Shown: one piece after another, positions 27,375-36,227 of the stretch
How positions within the stretch are numbered: position 1 is the first letter of the stretch
Layout: every line of letters starts with the position of its first letter
Assembly: GCA_019638355.1 (NCBI GenBank)
Contig: JAHBTY010000002.1
Span: forward strand, 387,001 to 451,000
Direction of reading: 5' to 3'
Source: Cyclobacteriaceae bacterium
GTDB lineage: Bacteria > Bacteroidota > Bacteroidia > Cytophagales > Cyclobacteriaceae
DNA: 64,000 nt
The notes under the pieces: generated by a model
Told to the model about the DNA's origin: nothing
Databases searched by the model: none
Seen by the model: only the letters and a program-made list of their open reading frames with translations
Position numbers and translations under genes: made by a program

Positions 27375-28691
27375 ATGATGCCCTCGCCCTTCTTTACAGA
27401 AAGGAAAAACTCCTTTGAACGCTATTTGAAAAAACTGATATTAGGTAACCAGCCTGAAGCGGATGAGCCTACCGTAACCAAAATGACAATGCTGCGCGGC
27501 CAGTTTGCATTGGTTGCCATTACTGTAGGGGTTATTTATGCAACCATTGTAATGGTACAGGGCGAGTTTAACTTTATACCCTGGCACGTTTTACTGATTG
27601 GCGGCAGTGCCCTTTCGTTTTACCTGAATCGTAGCGGCAAACACCTGGCATCAAGCCTGCTTATTGTTGTTCTCAGCAACGCTTTTGTCTATCTGTTTTC
27701 ATCCGTAAACAGGCCGCAGGATGGTATGTTTTTCTTTTTCTTTCTTACTAATACGCTTACAATCGTGTTGTTAGGTCATCGGTACAAATGGCTAACTATA
27801 TTATTAATATTGGTTACGGTAGCACTTGCCATATTTGCCTACTTGTTTCCTACCATGATTGCCCCCGTACCTAAAAATATCTCGCCTCAGATAGAGCGTA
27901 CTATTTTTTTGATTAACCTGGTTATAAGCTTGCTGTTTGGATCGTATGTGCTGGTTATTTTGCTTCGAGCCAATTATCAAACCGAACGAAAATTACTAAA
28001 ACAGCATGAAGCGCTAACCAAAATAAATAAAGAGTTAGATCGGTTTGTTTACAGCGCAAGCCATGATATGCGCGCTCCGCTTTCATCGCTGTTGGGTCTT
28101 ATTGCTGTAACTGAAAAAACAACTTCGCCCCAGGAAATTGTTACTTGCCTGAAAATGATGCGCGAACGCATTGGTGTGATGGAAGGATTTTTAAAGGAGA
28201 TTACGGACTACTCGCGCAATGTGCGCACCGAAGTTGATAAAAAACCTTTGAACGTTAACGATGCTATACAGGCATCGCTAAGTAGTTTAAAGTTTTTGTA
28301 TGAGCGCGAAAAAATTGCAGTAACGATAAACACAACTGCCGACCTGATGATTCAAACCGATGAGCCTCGGTTTAATGTAGTATTGAACAACCTCATATCA
28401 AATGCCATAAAATATTATGATACACAAAAAGCCGATCCTTTTATCAAGATCAGCGCAAGCATTCATAAAAATCAATTCATACTTTCGGTGGAAGATAATG
28501 GTATGGGTATCGCCCCCGAACATCAGGTACGAATTTTTGAGATGTTTTACCGTGCCACTACCCGGGGCGAAGGTTCCGGTTTAGGCTTGTACATAGTGCG
28601 CGAAACCGTTGAAAAACTTGGTGGCGTGATTGATGTTAAATCAACACCGGCTGTAGGAAGCACCTTTACAGTACGCCTTCCTGTTCATTAA
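27375..28691 (+). CDS. membrane histidine kinase (paralogue A)
   Basis: 438 residues from the ATG at 27375. The N-terminal third has about six membrane helices (about 45-205) and no extracellular sensor domain of note. A short coiled coil (about 205-225) leads to HisKA with the phosphoacceptor in RFVYSASHDMRAPLSSLLG, and HATPase_c with N box VLNNLISNAIKYYD, SVEDNGMGIAPEH and GEGSGLGLYIVRE. It is closely similar over the kinase region to the kinase at 29910-31598, two genes away. No response regulator is adjacent, so the partner is elsewhere. Confidence 0.88.
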   Translation: MMPSPFFTERKNSFERYLKKLILGNQPEADEPTVTKMTMLRGQFALVAITVGVIYATIVMVQGEFNFIPWHVLLIGGSALSFYLNRSGKHLASSLLIVVLSNAFVYLFSSVNRPQDGMFFFFFLTNTLTIVLLGHRYKWLTILLILVTVALAIFAYLFPTMIAPVPKNISPQIERTIFLINLVISLLFGSYVLVILLRANYQTERKLLKQHEALTKINKELDRFVYSASHDMRAPLSSLLGLIAVTEKTTSPQEIVTCLKMMRERIGVMEGFLKEITDYSRNVRTEVDKKPLNVNDAIQASLSSLKFLYEREKIAVTINTTADLMIQTDEPRFNVVLNNLISNAIKYYDTQKADPFIKISASIHKNQFILSVEDNGMGIAPEHQVRIFEMFYRATTRGEGSGLGLYIVRETVEKLGGVIDVKSTPAVGSTFTVRLPVH

Positions 28692-29359
28692 GAATTTAAT
28701 CTCACAGCCCTAATCATTTCGCGTTTACCCGGTGGACCTGGCAAACTCTCAACTTCCAATCCCAATGCTTTCAGGTCGCGCTTAAGCTGGCCTTTGGCAC
28801 AATACGTTACAAATACACCACCGGCTTGTAACTTCATTACCACTTTTTGCAATACATCCATCGTCCACATATCAGGTTGCTTGTTGGGAGCAAAGGCATC
28901 GTAGTAGATTATATCAAAACTTAAATCGGGCAACACAATTTGATGCAATGAACTTTCACTTTTAAATAGCATTGCCAATGGTGTAACTTGTTGCCAGCTA
29001 TTCCACGCAAGCGCATGAATTTTTTCAAATAAATTCCGATCGTGTGCAGCATAATTAAGTTGTTGCCAAACCGCTTTGGTAAGTGGAAATTTTTCAATTG
29101 CAAAGTAACTGATCTGCCGCCCGGCTAATTCCGGCAACCGAAAAGTGAGCCATGCATTTAGGGCCGTACCTAACCCAACCTCCAGTATAGTAAGTTGCTG
29201 CTGTTTGTTTTGTTCAAGCCAATAATTCAAACCCTGTTTGATAAACACATATTGCGATTCTTGAACTGCCCCGTGGCGGGAATGGTAGGTTTCATCCAGT
29301 TCGGCATTTAGTAAAGAATGCGATCCATCTCCGGTTAAAATCACGCGGATGTCGGGCAT
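28688..29359 (-). CDS. mnmD: tRNA 5-methylaminomethyl-2-thiouridine methyltransferase (MnmD, stand-alone)
   Basis: 223 residues. The pattern GDGSHSLLNAELDETYHSRHGAVQES, quoted here as GDGSHSLLNAELDETYHS, then EVGLGTALNAWLT, and YDAFAPNKQPDMWT matches the methyltransferase half of MnmC. The FAD oxidoreductase half is absent, as in many Bacteroidota, so the protein does only the final S-adenosylmethionine-dependent methylation of the wobble uridine. It follows ispF by 9 bases on the same strand and overlaps the stop of kinase A by 4 bases. Confidence 0.9.
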   Translation of the reverse strand: MPDIRVILTGDGSHSLLNAELDETYHSRHGAVQESQYVFIKQGLNYWLEQNKQQQLTILEVGLGTALNAWLTFRLPELAGRQISYFAIEKFPLTKAVWQQLNYAAHDRNLFEKIHALAWNSWQQVTPLAMLFKSESSLHQIVLPDLSFDIIYYDAFAPNKQPDMWTMDVLQKVVMKLQAGGVFVTYCAKGQLKRDLKALGLEVESLPGPPGKREMIRAVRLNS

Positions 29360-29368
29360 ATACCTTAC

Positions 29369-29848
29369 TTAATCCTTCTTGATTAACGCTACTGCCATTG
29401 CATTAACACCTTCCTCGCGCCCCACATAACCCAGCTTTTCATTGGTAGTGGCTTTTATTGATACGTCTTCTTCGGCTATATTCATAAGGGGAGCCAAAAC
29501 TTTTTTCATTTCATCTATGTGTGGATTCACTTTAGGGGCTTCCAGGCAAACTGTGCAATCTACATTTTCAATTTTCCAGCCAAGCTCAGTAAGCATGCGG
29601 GTTACGTCTTTTAAAAAAACCTTACTATCCATACCGCTCCAGCGCGGGTCCTTGTTGGAATAATGATGACCAATATCGCGCAGGTTGGCCGCACCCAATA
29701 GGGCATCGCAAATGGCGTGTATCAAAACATCGGCATCGCTATGACCTACCGCACCTTTAGAAGCAGGTAATTTTATACCACCCAGGTAAAAATCTCTGCC
29801 GGTTTCCAACTCGTGCACATCGAAACCTAACCCAACCCTAAACTTCAT
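29369..29848 (-). CDS. ispF: 2-C-methyl-D-erythritol 2,4-cyclodiphosphate synthase
   Basis: 159 residues from the ATG at 29848. Motifs VGLGFDVHEL (metal-binding D and H), GAVGHSDADVLIHAICDALLGA, and KATTNEKLGYVGREEGV are those of IspF, the fifth enzyme of the MEP isoprenoid pathway. An in-frame TTG lies 9 bases upstream, but the -7 element at 29868-29875 and the usual N-terminus favour the ATG. It is first in a likely two-gene operon with mnmD. Confidence 0.96.
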   Translation of the reverse strand: MKFRVGLGFDVHELETGRDFYLGGIKLPASKGAVGHSDADVLIHAICDALLGAANLRDIGHHYSNKDPRWSGMDSKVFLKDVTRMLTELGWKIENVDCTVCLEAPKVNPHIDEMKKVLAPLMNIAEEDVSIKATTNEKLGYVGREEGVNAMAVALIKKD

Positions 29849-29867
29849 GTTTTCCAATACTTTTCTT

Positions 29868-29875
29868 CAAAGGTA
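29868..29875 (-). promoter_or_regulatory. -7 element of ispF-mnmD
   Basis: The minus strand reads TACCTTTG, a perfect match to the consensus, 19 bases upstream of the ispF ATG. Confidence 0.6.
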
Positions 29876-29909
29876 ATAGTTGGTACATGATTATTACATT
29901 TTATATTTA

Positions 29910-31598
29910 ATGTCCATAAAACGTATGAGCTACCGAGACTTCCTGGTTGGCAAGAAAGAAATTCCATCGCGTACTGATTTCAAGTATGCGAAGTTGCGAA
30001 GTCAGTTTGCCGGAATTATTCTTACTGTAGCCTTATTCTATATTATTCTGGATAGCTCCAATGGCGTAACTGTATTTATTCCCTTTTATGGATTAATGAT
30101 AGCCGGAGGGCTCGCGTCATTTTTTTTTAACCGGCAACAAAAATATACCGCGGCTACACTTACTCAGCTCATAATGTTGAATTTGCTGGTATTCATATTT
30201 GCCGATGTGGACCATCCGTATGGAGGAGTGTACTTTTATTTTATTACCTGTGCAGGTGTTGGGTTAATTTTATTTAATTATTACAATCGGGTTTTGAGTG
30301 TTTTGTTTGCTTTGTTACCTGTGCTGTTGGGGCTGGTTGCCTTTTATGCCGATCTGAATCTTATTCCAGAACCCAGCTACGAGCCTCACATGGTAAGGAT
30401 GAACTTTGTTTCAAATATGATTATTGGAATCTTATCCAATGGGTTTGTGGTTTATTTTCTGATTAATCGTAATCGCGAGATTGAACAAAATCTTGTGCAA
30501 ACCTCCAACGATCTGAGAAAAAGTGAGGAGCGATTTTTAATGGCCTTGCACGGAACTAAAGCCGGTGTTTACGAATGGAGAATGGCCGAAAACTCAATTT
30601 ACGTTAGTGCCGACTGGAAACGCTTATTAGGTTACCAAGAGCATGAATTGAATAACCTCAGGGAAGAAGATTTTTCGCCATTGGTATTTCCGGAAGACCG
30701 TGCCCGTACCCGCCAGCTAATTGGTGAACACTTGGTTTTACAAAAACCATATCAGAATGAATTCCGGTTGCTCACAAAAAACGGAGTTTATAAATGGTTT
30801 CAGGATAGCGGAGTATTTAAACAGGATGAAAACGGTAAAACAGTTTTGGTTGGAACACTTATCGATATAGACGAACGCAAAAAGGCTGAAGCTGAACTTG
30901 CCTTGAAAAATGAACAATTGGCTAAGACTAATGAAGAACTTGACCGGTTTGTATATAGCGCCAGCCACGATATGCGGGCGCCTCTCAGTTCCTTGTTAGG
31001 ATTAATTCATCTATCAGAAAAAACCGATCGCCCCGAAGAAGTAGGTTTGTTTTTACAAATGATGAAAGACCGGATTAAAACGATGGAAGGTTTTATTAAA
31101 GAAGTAACAGACTATTCGCGCAACAAACGACTTGATTTATTACCAACACCCGTCAAGCTCAATGAGCTTGTGCGCGAAGTAGTGCAAAACCTTGCCTACT
31201 CAGTTGTAAATAAAAAAGTACACATCGATGTACAAATCGATCCGACACTTGAAATTTCAACCGACCCTAATCGTTTAAAAGTGATTATCAACAACCTGGT
31301 TTCAAACGCTTACAAATACCATAAGTTCGATCAGCCCAACCCCTTCATTAACATCAGCGCACTAAAAAAAGGCGACCATCTATTACTAACCGTTAAAGAC
31401 AATGGTATGGGCATTTCACCAGAACATCATAACCGGATTTTTGATATGTTCTACCGCGCATCCGAATCGAGCGAAGGCTCTGGCTTAGGTTTGTATATTG
31501 TAAAAGAAACGTTGGATAAACTGGAAGGCAACATTAGCGTACAATCGGATGTAGGTGATGGTTCTGAATTTACGGTTACGCTTCCGCTGAGTTTGTAA
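29910..31598 (+). CDS. membrane PAS-domain histidine kinase (paralogue B)
   Basis: 562 residues from the ATG at 29910; a second ATG at 29925 is equally possible. About six membrane helices (about 35-195) are followed by a PAS_3-type domain (about 208-325; HGTKAGVYEWRMAENSIYVS, YKWFQDSGVF, GTLIDIDERKKAEAEL), then HisKA with RFVYSASHDMRAPLSSLLG and HATPase_c with IINNLVSNAYKYHK, VKDNGMGISPEH and EGSGLGLYIVKE. It shares the kinase core almost word for word with the kinase at 27375-28691 but has the added PAS domain. No regulator gene is adjacent. Confidence 0.9.
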   Translation: MSIKRMSYRDFLVGKKEIPSRTDFKYAKLRSQFAGIILTVALFYIILDSSNGVTVFIPFYGLMIAGGLASFFFNRQQKYTAATLTQLIMLNLLVFIFADVDHPYGGVYFYFITCAGVGLILFNYYNRVLSVLFALLPVLLGLVAFYADLNLIPEPSYEPHMVRMNFVSNMIIGILSNGFVVYFLINRNREIEQNLVQTSNDLRKSEERFLMALHGTKAGVYEWRMAENSIYVSADWKRLLGYQEHELNNLREEDFSPLVFPEDRARTRQLIGEHLVLQKPYQNEFRLLTKNGVYKWFQDSGVFKQDENGKTVLVGTLIDIDERKKAEAELALKNEQLAKTNEELDRFVYSASHDMRAPLSSLLGLIHLSEKTDRPEEVGLFLQMMKDRIKTMEGFIKEVTDYSRNKRLDLLPTPVKLNELVREVVQNLAYSVVNKKVHIDVQIDPTLEISTDPNRLKVIINNLVSNAYKYHKFDQPNPFINISALKKGDHLLLTVKDNGMGISPEHHNRIFDMFYRASESSEGSGLGLYIVKETLDKLEGNISVQSDVGDGSEFTVTLPLSL

Positions 31599-31600
31599 AC

Positions 31601-32842
31601 TCAGTTGCCCTCGGCACAATAATATAATACACTGGCATTTTCGGGGCGCAGTATTTCTATTGCCGCTTGTTGAATATCCGGCAAGCTCACACCTGCAATC
31701 TTTTCACGCTCATAATTAACATAATTTACATCGCCCGACAAGGCTGCAAAAGCCAGGTTCATAGCCCGGTTCATTACCTCCACCTTTTCAAACTCCATGG
31801 TAGTAAGTGCTTGGTTTTTTGTTTTGGTTAGTTCTTCTGCCGTTGCGCCATTCACTACCAAATCCTGAATAACCACATCTACTGCAGCCTCTGCTTTCTC
31901 TATTTCAATGCCTGGTTTTATCCGGCCATTCACAACAATCAAGCCCGGATCGATGGTACCCATTGTAAAAGAAGAAATGGATGTAAAAATCTCTTTCTCC
32001 TTAACCAACTGGTTGTACAACCGGCTGGAGTGGCCGCGCCCTAACACATCACTCAACAAATCGGCCGCATGAAACCCGACATCAAACCTACCAGCCATAT
32101 GATAACTTTTATAAAGCGCATGGGCCGGAACCTTAGCCGTAATTTTTTCTGTGCGCTTTTGCGTTTGTTTTGGCTCAGCCGTCAAGTTGCGAATTGGTTT
32201 TTTTCCGGCCGGTATGGGGCCAAACCATTTTTCGGATAATGCCTTTACCTGCGCCTCTGTTACATTACCGGCCACTACTAATATGGCGTTGCTGGGAACG
32301 TAATGGGTAAAGAAAAAATCCTTTACATCCTGCAGGGTCGCATTTTCTATATGACTTATCTCTTTGCCAATAGTTGCCCATTGATAGGGATGCCTGGTGT
32401 ATGCAAGTGGGCGCAATTTTAACCACACATCACCGTAAGGTTGATTGAGGTAGCGCTGTTTAAATTCTTCAATTACCACTTTACGCTGCACTTCCAGCAC
32501 CTGCGGATCGAACGATAAACTCAACATACGATCGCTCTCTAACCAAAAACCCGTTTCAAGATTGGAGGCTGGCAGGGTGAGGTAATAATTGGTTATATCG
32601 GTATTGGTAAAGGCATTGTTCTCGCCCCCCACAACCTGCAAAGGTTCATCGTATGATGGAATGTTGGCCGAACCACCAAACATCAGGTGTTCAAACAAAT
32701 GCGCAAAACCTGTTTTGTCTGGTTTTTCATCGCGCGAACCTACATCGTACAAAATATTCATTACAGCTATTTGCACGGTGGGATCTTCATGCACTATAAC
32801 CTGCAGGCCATTGGCGAGTGTAAACGTTGTGTAGGGTATCAT
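31601..32842 (-). CDS. M16-family zinc metallopeptidase
   Basis: 413 residues from the ATG at 32842, chosen because a -7 element sits at 32857-32864 inside the upstream GTG extension. The inverted zinc motif HLFEH is at residues 48-52 (GFAHLFEHLMFGG), and the third ligand is probably in VVIEEFKQR. The C-terminal half is the inactive-type M16 domain. There is no signal peptide, so it appears cytoplasmic, unlike many M16 proteins of this phylum that come as secreted pairs. The substrate is unknown. Confidence 0.9.
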   Translation of the reverse strand: MIPYTTFTLANGLQVIVHEDPTVQIAVMNILYDVGSRDEKPDKTGFAHLFEHLMFGGSANIPSYDEPLQVVGGENNAFTNTDITNYYLTLPASNLETGFWLESDRMLSLSFDPQVLEVQRKVVIEEFKQRYLNQPYGDVWLKLRPLAYTRHPYQWATIGKEISHIENATLQDVKDFFFTHYVPSNAILVVAGNVTEAQVKALSEKWFGPIPAGKKPIRNLTAEPKQTQKRTEKITAKVPAHALYKSYHMAGRFDVGFHAADLLSDVLGRGHSSRLYNQLVKEKEIFTSISSFTMGTIDPGLIVVNGRIKPGIEIEKAEAAVDVVIQDLVVNGATAEELTKTKNQALTTMEFEKVEVMNRAMNLAFAALSGDVNYVNYEREKIAGVSLPDIQQAAIEILRPENASVLYYCAEGN

Positions 32843-32856
32843 TACCTGAATTTGGT

Positions 32857-32864
32857 GCAAGATA
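32857..32864 (-). promoter_or_regulatory. -7 element of the M16 peptidase gene
   Basis: The minus strand reads TATCTTGC, the same octamer as in the palindromic element at 11176-11193. It lies 15 bases before the ATG at 32842. Confidence 0.5.
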
Positions 32865-32915
32865 GGTTGACGCACGGTTTTTTCTATATTTTAGCAGCCT
32901 AAGACAATTTGCTGT

Positions 32916-34145
32916 ATGTCCGTTGAAATTACACTCATGATTCTTAGTGGTTTGGTAATTTTCAGTTACCTCTTTGATCTGATCGCTAAGCAATTTAAAA
33001 TCCCATCTGTAATTCTGTTGCTGTTAAGTGGCATCGGGCTTCGATACCTTGCTACCTGGGTAAACATCCCCATTCCTAACTTTGAGCCGATCTTACCACT
33101 GGTGGGCACTATCGGGTTAATTCTAATTGTATTAGAAGGTGCGTTGGAATTAAAATTAGAAAGAGAAAAGTCTGCACTTATTAAAAGCTCGTTGGCTTCA
33201 GCTTTTTTTATTCTGATACTCACCACAACGGGAATTGCCTTTTTCTATTATTACCTGCTGGATGCCGATTTCAAAACCTGTTTCCTGAATGCAGTACCGT
33301 TGGGTGTAATCAGTTCGGCCATTGCAATTCCTTCGGCAGCCTCGCTACCAGTAGCCCGTAAAGACTTTATTGTATATGAATCTTCCTTGTCGGATATCTT
33401 TGGAATTATCTTATTCAACTTCATGCTGGCTAATGAAACAATCGGATTCAATTCGTTTTTGAGATTAGGCTGGCAAACTATCCTCATCCTGATCTTATCG
33501 GCCGCATTTTGTCTTATACTGCTTTACTTGCTTAAACGTATCACCCATCATCTAAAGTTTTTCCTCATCATTGCCGTATTAATATTAGTGTATGCTATTG
33601 GTAAGTATTATCATTTACCCACGTTGGTAATTGTGCTGGCGTTCGGGTTATTTTTAAATAACCTGCATTGGATTCGAAACGCGTGGTTCAAGCGCACATT
33701 TAAATACGATAATTTTTATAAAGATCTGCATCAGTTAGTACAACTTAGTGGCGAGAGTGCCTTTATTGTGCGAACTTTCTTTTTTCTGATTTTTGGTTTT
33801 ACACTTAACGTACAATCGCTACTAAATGCAGATGTGCTTATTTACGGATCTATTGTAGTGGTTATCATCTATGTTATCCGAATTGCTTATCAAAAGCTAT
33901 TTGTGCGCACCGCCTCACTGGCTGAATTTTTTCTTTCCCCGCGCGGGCTTATTAGCATATTATTGTTCTTCAGCATACCCGATGCACAAAAACTAAAGGG
34001 CGTTGAAAACGGGTTGCTCTTCTTTGTTATTCTTGCCACCAGTATTGTTATGACATTCGGGTTGGTGTCAACAAAAGAAAAGAAGCAAACAATCCCTGAT
34101 CTTAAATCCGAAATCAATTCAGATTCGTTACAACAACATTCTTAA
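32916..34145 (+). CDS. CPA1-type cation:proton antiporter
   Basis: 409 residues with about 11-12 membrane helices. It shows the sodium/hydrogen exchanger pattern: KIPSVILLLLSGIGL, LILIVLEGALELKLE, a discontinuous-helix segment around VPLGVISSAIAIPSA, and SSLSDIFGIILFNF with the acidic residue expected in the ion pathway. No RCK or TrkA domain follows; the tail is a short hydrophilic stretch. It probably exchanges Na+ or K+ for H+ at the inner membrane. It is divergent from the M16 peptidase gene and precedes the E1 gene by 9 bases. Confidence 0.87.
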   Translation: MSVEITLMILSGLVIFSYLFDLIAKQFKIPSVILLLLSGIGLRYLATWVNIPIPNFEPILPLVGTIGLILIVLEGALELKLEREKSALIKSSLASAFFILILTTTGIAFFYYYLLDADFKTCFLNAVPLGVISSAIAIPSAASLPVARKDFIVYESSLSDIFGIILFNFMLANETIGFNSFLRLGWQTILILILSAAFCLILLYLLKRITHHLKFFLIIAVLILVYAIGKYYHLPTLVIVLAFGLFLNNLHWIRNAWFKRTFKYDNFYKDLHQLVQLSGESAFIVRTFFFLIFGFTLNVQSLLNADVLIYGSIVVVIIYVIRIAYQKLFVRTASLAEFFLSPRGLISILLFFSIPDAQKLKGVENGLLFFVILATSIVMTFGLVSTKEKKQTIPDLKSEINSDSLQQHS

Positions 34146-34154
34146 AATTTCAAT

Positions 34155-36152
34155 ATGAAATTTCAGCGCAAAAAACTTGCAGACACCACGCTACTTCAAC
34201 TGTACGAAGCATTACTATTTCCGCGGCTAATCGAAGAAAAAATGCTGGTGCTTTTGCGTCAGAATAAAATCAGCAAATGGTTTAGCGGTATTGGCCAGGA
34301 AGCTATCTCGGTTGGCATTACACAAGCCTTGGAAAAAGACGAATACATTTTACCCATGCACCGCAATCTGGGTGTATTTACGGGGCGCAATGTTCCTTTC
34401 GCCAAACTATTTGCCCAATGGCAAGGCACAGGTTCCGGGTTTACGAAAGGCCGCGATCGGTCTTTCCACTTCGGAAGTAATGAACACTATATTGTAGGTA
34501 TGATCTCGCACCTCGGCCCGCAAAACGGAGTAGCCGATGGTATTGCGCTCGCCTCCACCCTAAAAAAAGAAAATAAGGTTACGGTAGTTTTTAATGGCGA
34601 TGGTGGCACCAGCCAGGGCGATTTTCACGAAGCCATAAATGTAGCAGCCGTATGGAACCTCCCCGTAATTTTTGTAATCGAAAACAACGGCTACGGACTA
34701 TCAACACCCAGTAGCGAGCAGTTTAAATGCAAGCAGTTTATCGATAAAGCCATTGGTTATGGAATAGAAGGCGTTAAGGTTGATGGCAATAATGTTCTGG
34801 AAGTTTACAGTACCGTAAAATCATTAGCCGAAAACCTACGCAAGAATCCACAGCCGGTTTTGTTAGAGTGTATTACGTTTCGAATGCGGGGCCACGAAGA
34901 AGCATCGGGCACTAAATATGTACCTAAAAAATTAATGGACGAGTGGGCTAAAAAAGATCCACTCTCCAACTACGAAAACTTTTTGTTGGACGAAAAACTA
35001 CTCGATCAAAAACAGATCGATAGCATCCGAAAAAAATTAAAGAAAGAAATTGAAGCGGGTCTGGCAGAAGCCTTTCAGGAAACATTGCCTGTACCTGATA
35101 CAGAATTGGAGCTGAATGATATGTACGCTCCCTTCAATCAAACCGTAATCTCCCCCCTCTCCTCCGAAGATGGGTCGGGGGTGAGGTCGTCCGAAAAAAG
35201 ATTTATCGATGCCATTAGCGATGGACTACGCCAAAGTATGGAACACCACGGCAATCTTGTTTTAATGGGACAAGACATTGCCGACTATGGTGGTGTATTT
35301 AAAATAACCGAAGGTTTTGTAGAGCAGTTTGGGAAACATCGTGTGCGCAACACACCATTATGCGAGTCGGCCATTATTGGCACCGGGCTTGGTCTTTCTA
35401 TCAAAGGTATGAAAGCTATGGTAGAAATGCAGTTTGCCGATTTTGTTACCGAAGGCTTCAACCAGATTGTAAACAATCTGGCAAAAATTCATTGGCGTTG
35501 GGGTCAGCCTGCCGATGTAGTGGTGCGTATGCCAACGGGCGCAGGTACTGCTGCCGGTCCGTTTCATAGTCAAAGCAATGAAGCATGGTTCTTCCATACA
35601 CCCGGTTTAAAAATTGTATATCCATCAAACCCGTACGATGCCAAGGGCATGCTTTGTGCTGCCTTCAACGATCCCAATCCTTATCTCTACTTTGAGCACA
35701 AACTTTTATACCGATCCATCAAAGCTACCATCCCCGATGATTATTACACGGTTGAAATTGGTAAAGCCAGGTTGGTAAACGAAGGTCATGATCTATCCAT
35801 CATCACCTATGGCATGGGTGTGCATTGGGCGCAGGAAATACTGGCTCAATTACCTGATGTAAGTGCCGATGTACTGGACTTGCGCACATTATTACCGTGG
35901 GATAAAGAGGCCGTACTTCAAACCGTAAAAAAAACCCACCGTGTGTTGGTATTGCATGAAGATACCCTTACGGGAGGTATTGGTGCCGAAATAGCTGCCT
36001 GGATAAGCGAACATGCTTTTCAGCACCTCGATGCACCCGTGCTGCGCGAAGCAAGTTTAGATACTGCTATCCCCTTTGCCTCCACGCTGGAACAGAATTT
36101 TTTACCAAAGGGAAGGTTGAAAAGTAGAATTGAAATGCTTTTAAAATTCTGA
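34155..36152 (+). CDS. fused E1 alpha/beta subunits of a 2-oxo acid dehydrogenase (branched-chain type)
   Basis: 665 residues. The N-terminal half (about 1-310) is E1 alpha with the thiamine diphosphate motif GDGGTSQGDFHEAINVAAVW and NNGYGLST; the C-terminal half (about 350-665) is E1 beta (GQDIADYGGVFKITEG, VRMPTGAGTAAGPFHSQS, FEHKLLYRS, VLHEDTLTGGIGAEIA). The complex decarboxylates a 2-oxo acid and passes the acyl group to lipoyl E2. Fusion of both subunits is known in Bacteroidota; substrate is most likely branched-chain 2-oxo acids. The linker (about 330-348) carries a stretch that looks like an inserted repeat (35150-35187). No E2 gene is near. Confidence 0.93.
   Translation: MKFQRKKLADTTLLQLYEALLFPRLIEEKMLVLLRQNKISKWFSGIGQEAISVGITQALEKDEYILPMHRNLGVFTGRNVPFAKLFAQWQGTGSGFTKGRDRSFHFGSNEHYIVGMISHLGPQNGVADGIALASTLKKENKVTVVFNGDGGTSQGDFHEAINVAAVWNLPVIFVIENNGYGLSTPSSEQFKCKQFIDKAIGYGIEGVKVDGNNVLEVYSTVKSLAENLRKNPQPVLLECITFRMRGHEEASGTKYVPKKLMDEWAKKDPLSNYENFLLDEKLLDQKQIDSIRKKLKKEIEAGLAEAFQETLPVPDTELELNDMYAPFNQTVISPLSSEDGSGVRSSEKRFIDAISDGLRQSMEHHGNLVLMGQDIADYGGVFKITEGFVEQFGKHRVRNTPLCESAIIGTGLGLSIKGMKAMVEMQFADFVTEGFNQIVNNLAKIHWRWGQPADVVVRMPTGAGTAAGPFHSQSNEAWFFHTPGLKIVYPSNPYDAKGMLCAAFNDPNPYLYFEHKLLYRSIKATIPDDYYTVEIGKARLVNEGHDLSIITYGMGVHWAQEILAQLPDVSADVLDLRTLLPWDKEAVLQTVKKTHRVLVLHEDTLTGGIGAEIAAWISEHAFQHLDAPVLREASLDTAIPFASTLEQNFLPKGRLKSRIEMLLKF
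35150..35187. repeat. C-rich/G-rich repeat-like insert within the E1 linker
   Basis: The linker codons contain a run of C (CCCCCCTCTCCTCCG) followed after a few bases by GGGTCGGGGGTGAGG, an imperfect inverted pair. It resembles a short palindromic element that I remember scattered in Bacteroidota intergenic DNA. It adds SPLSSEDGSGVRSS in frame between the two domains and does not break the gene. Confidence 0.5.
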
Positions 36153-36227
36153 GGCGGTTGCTGCGTTAAATTCACAATAAAAGTAACATCCGCATTTTCC
36201 TTATCTTAGCCTGTTTATTGCCATATT

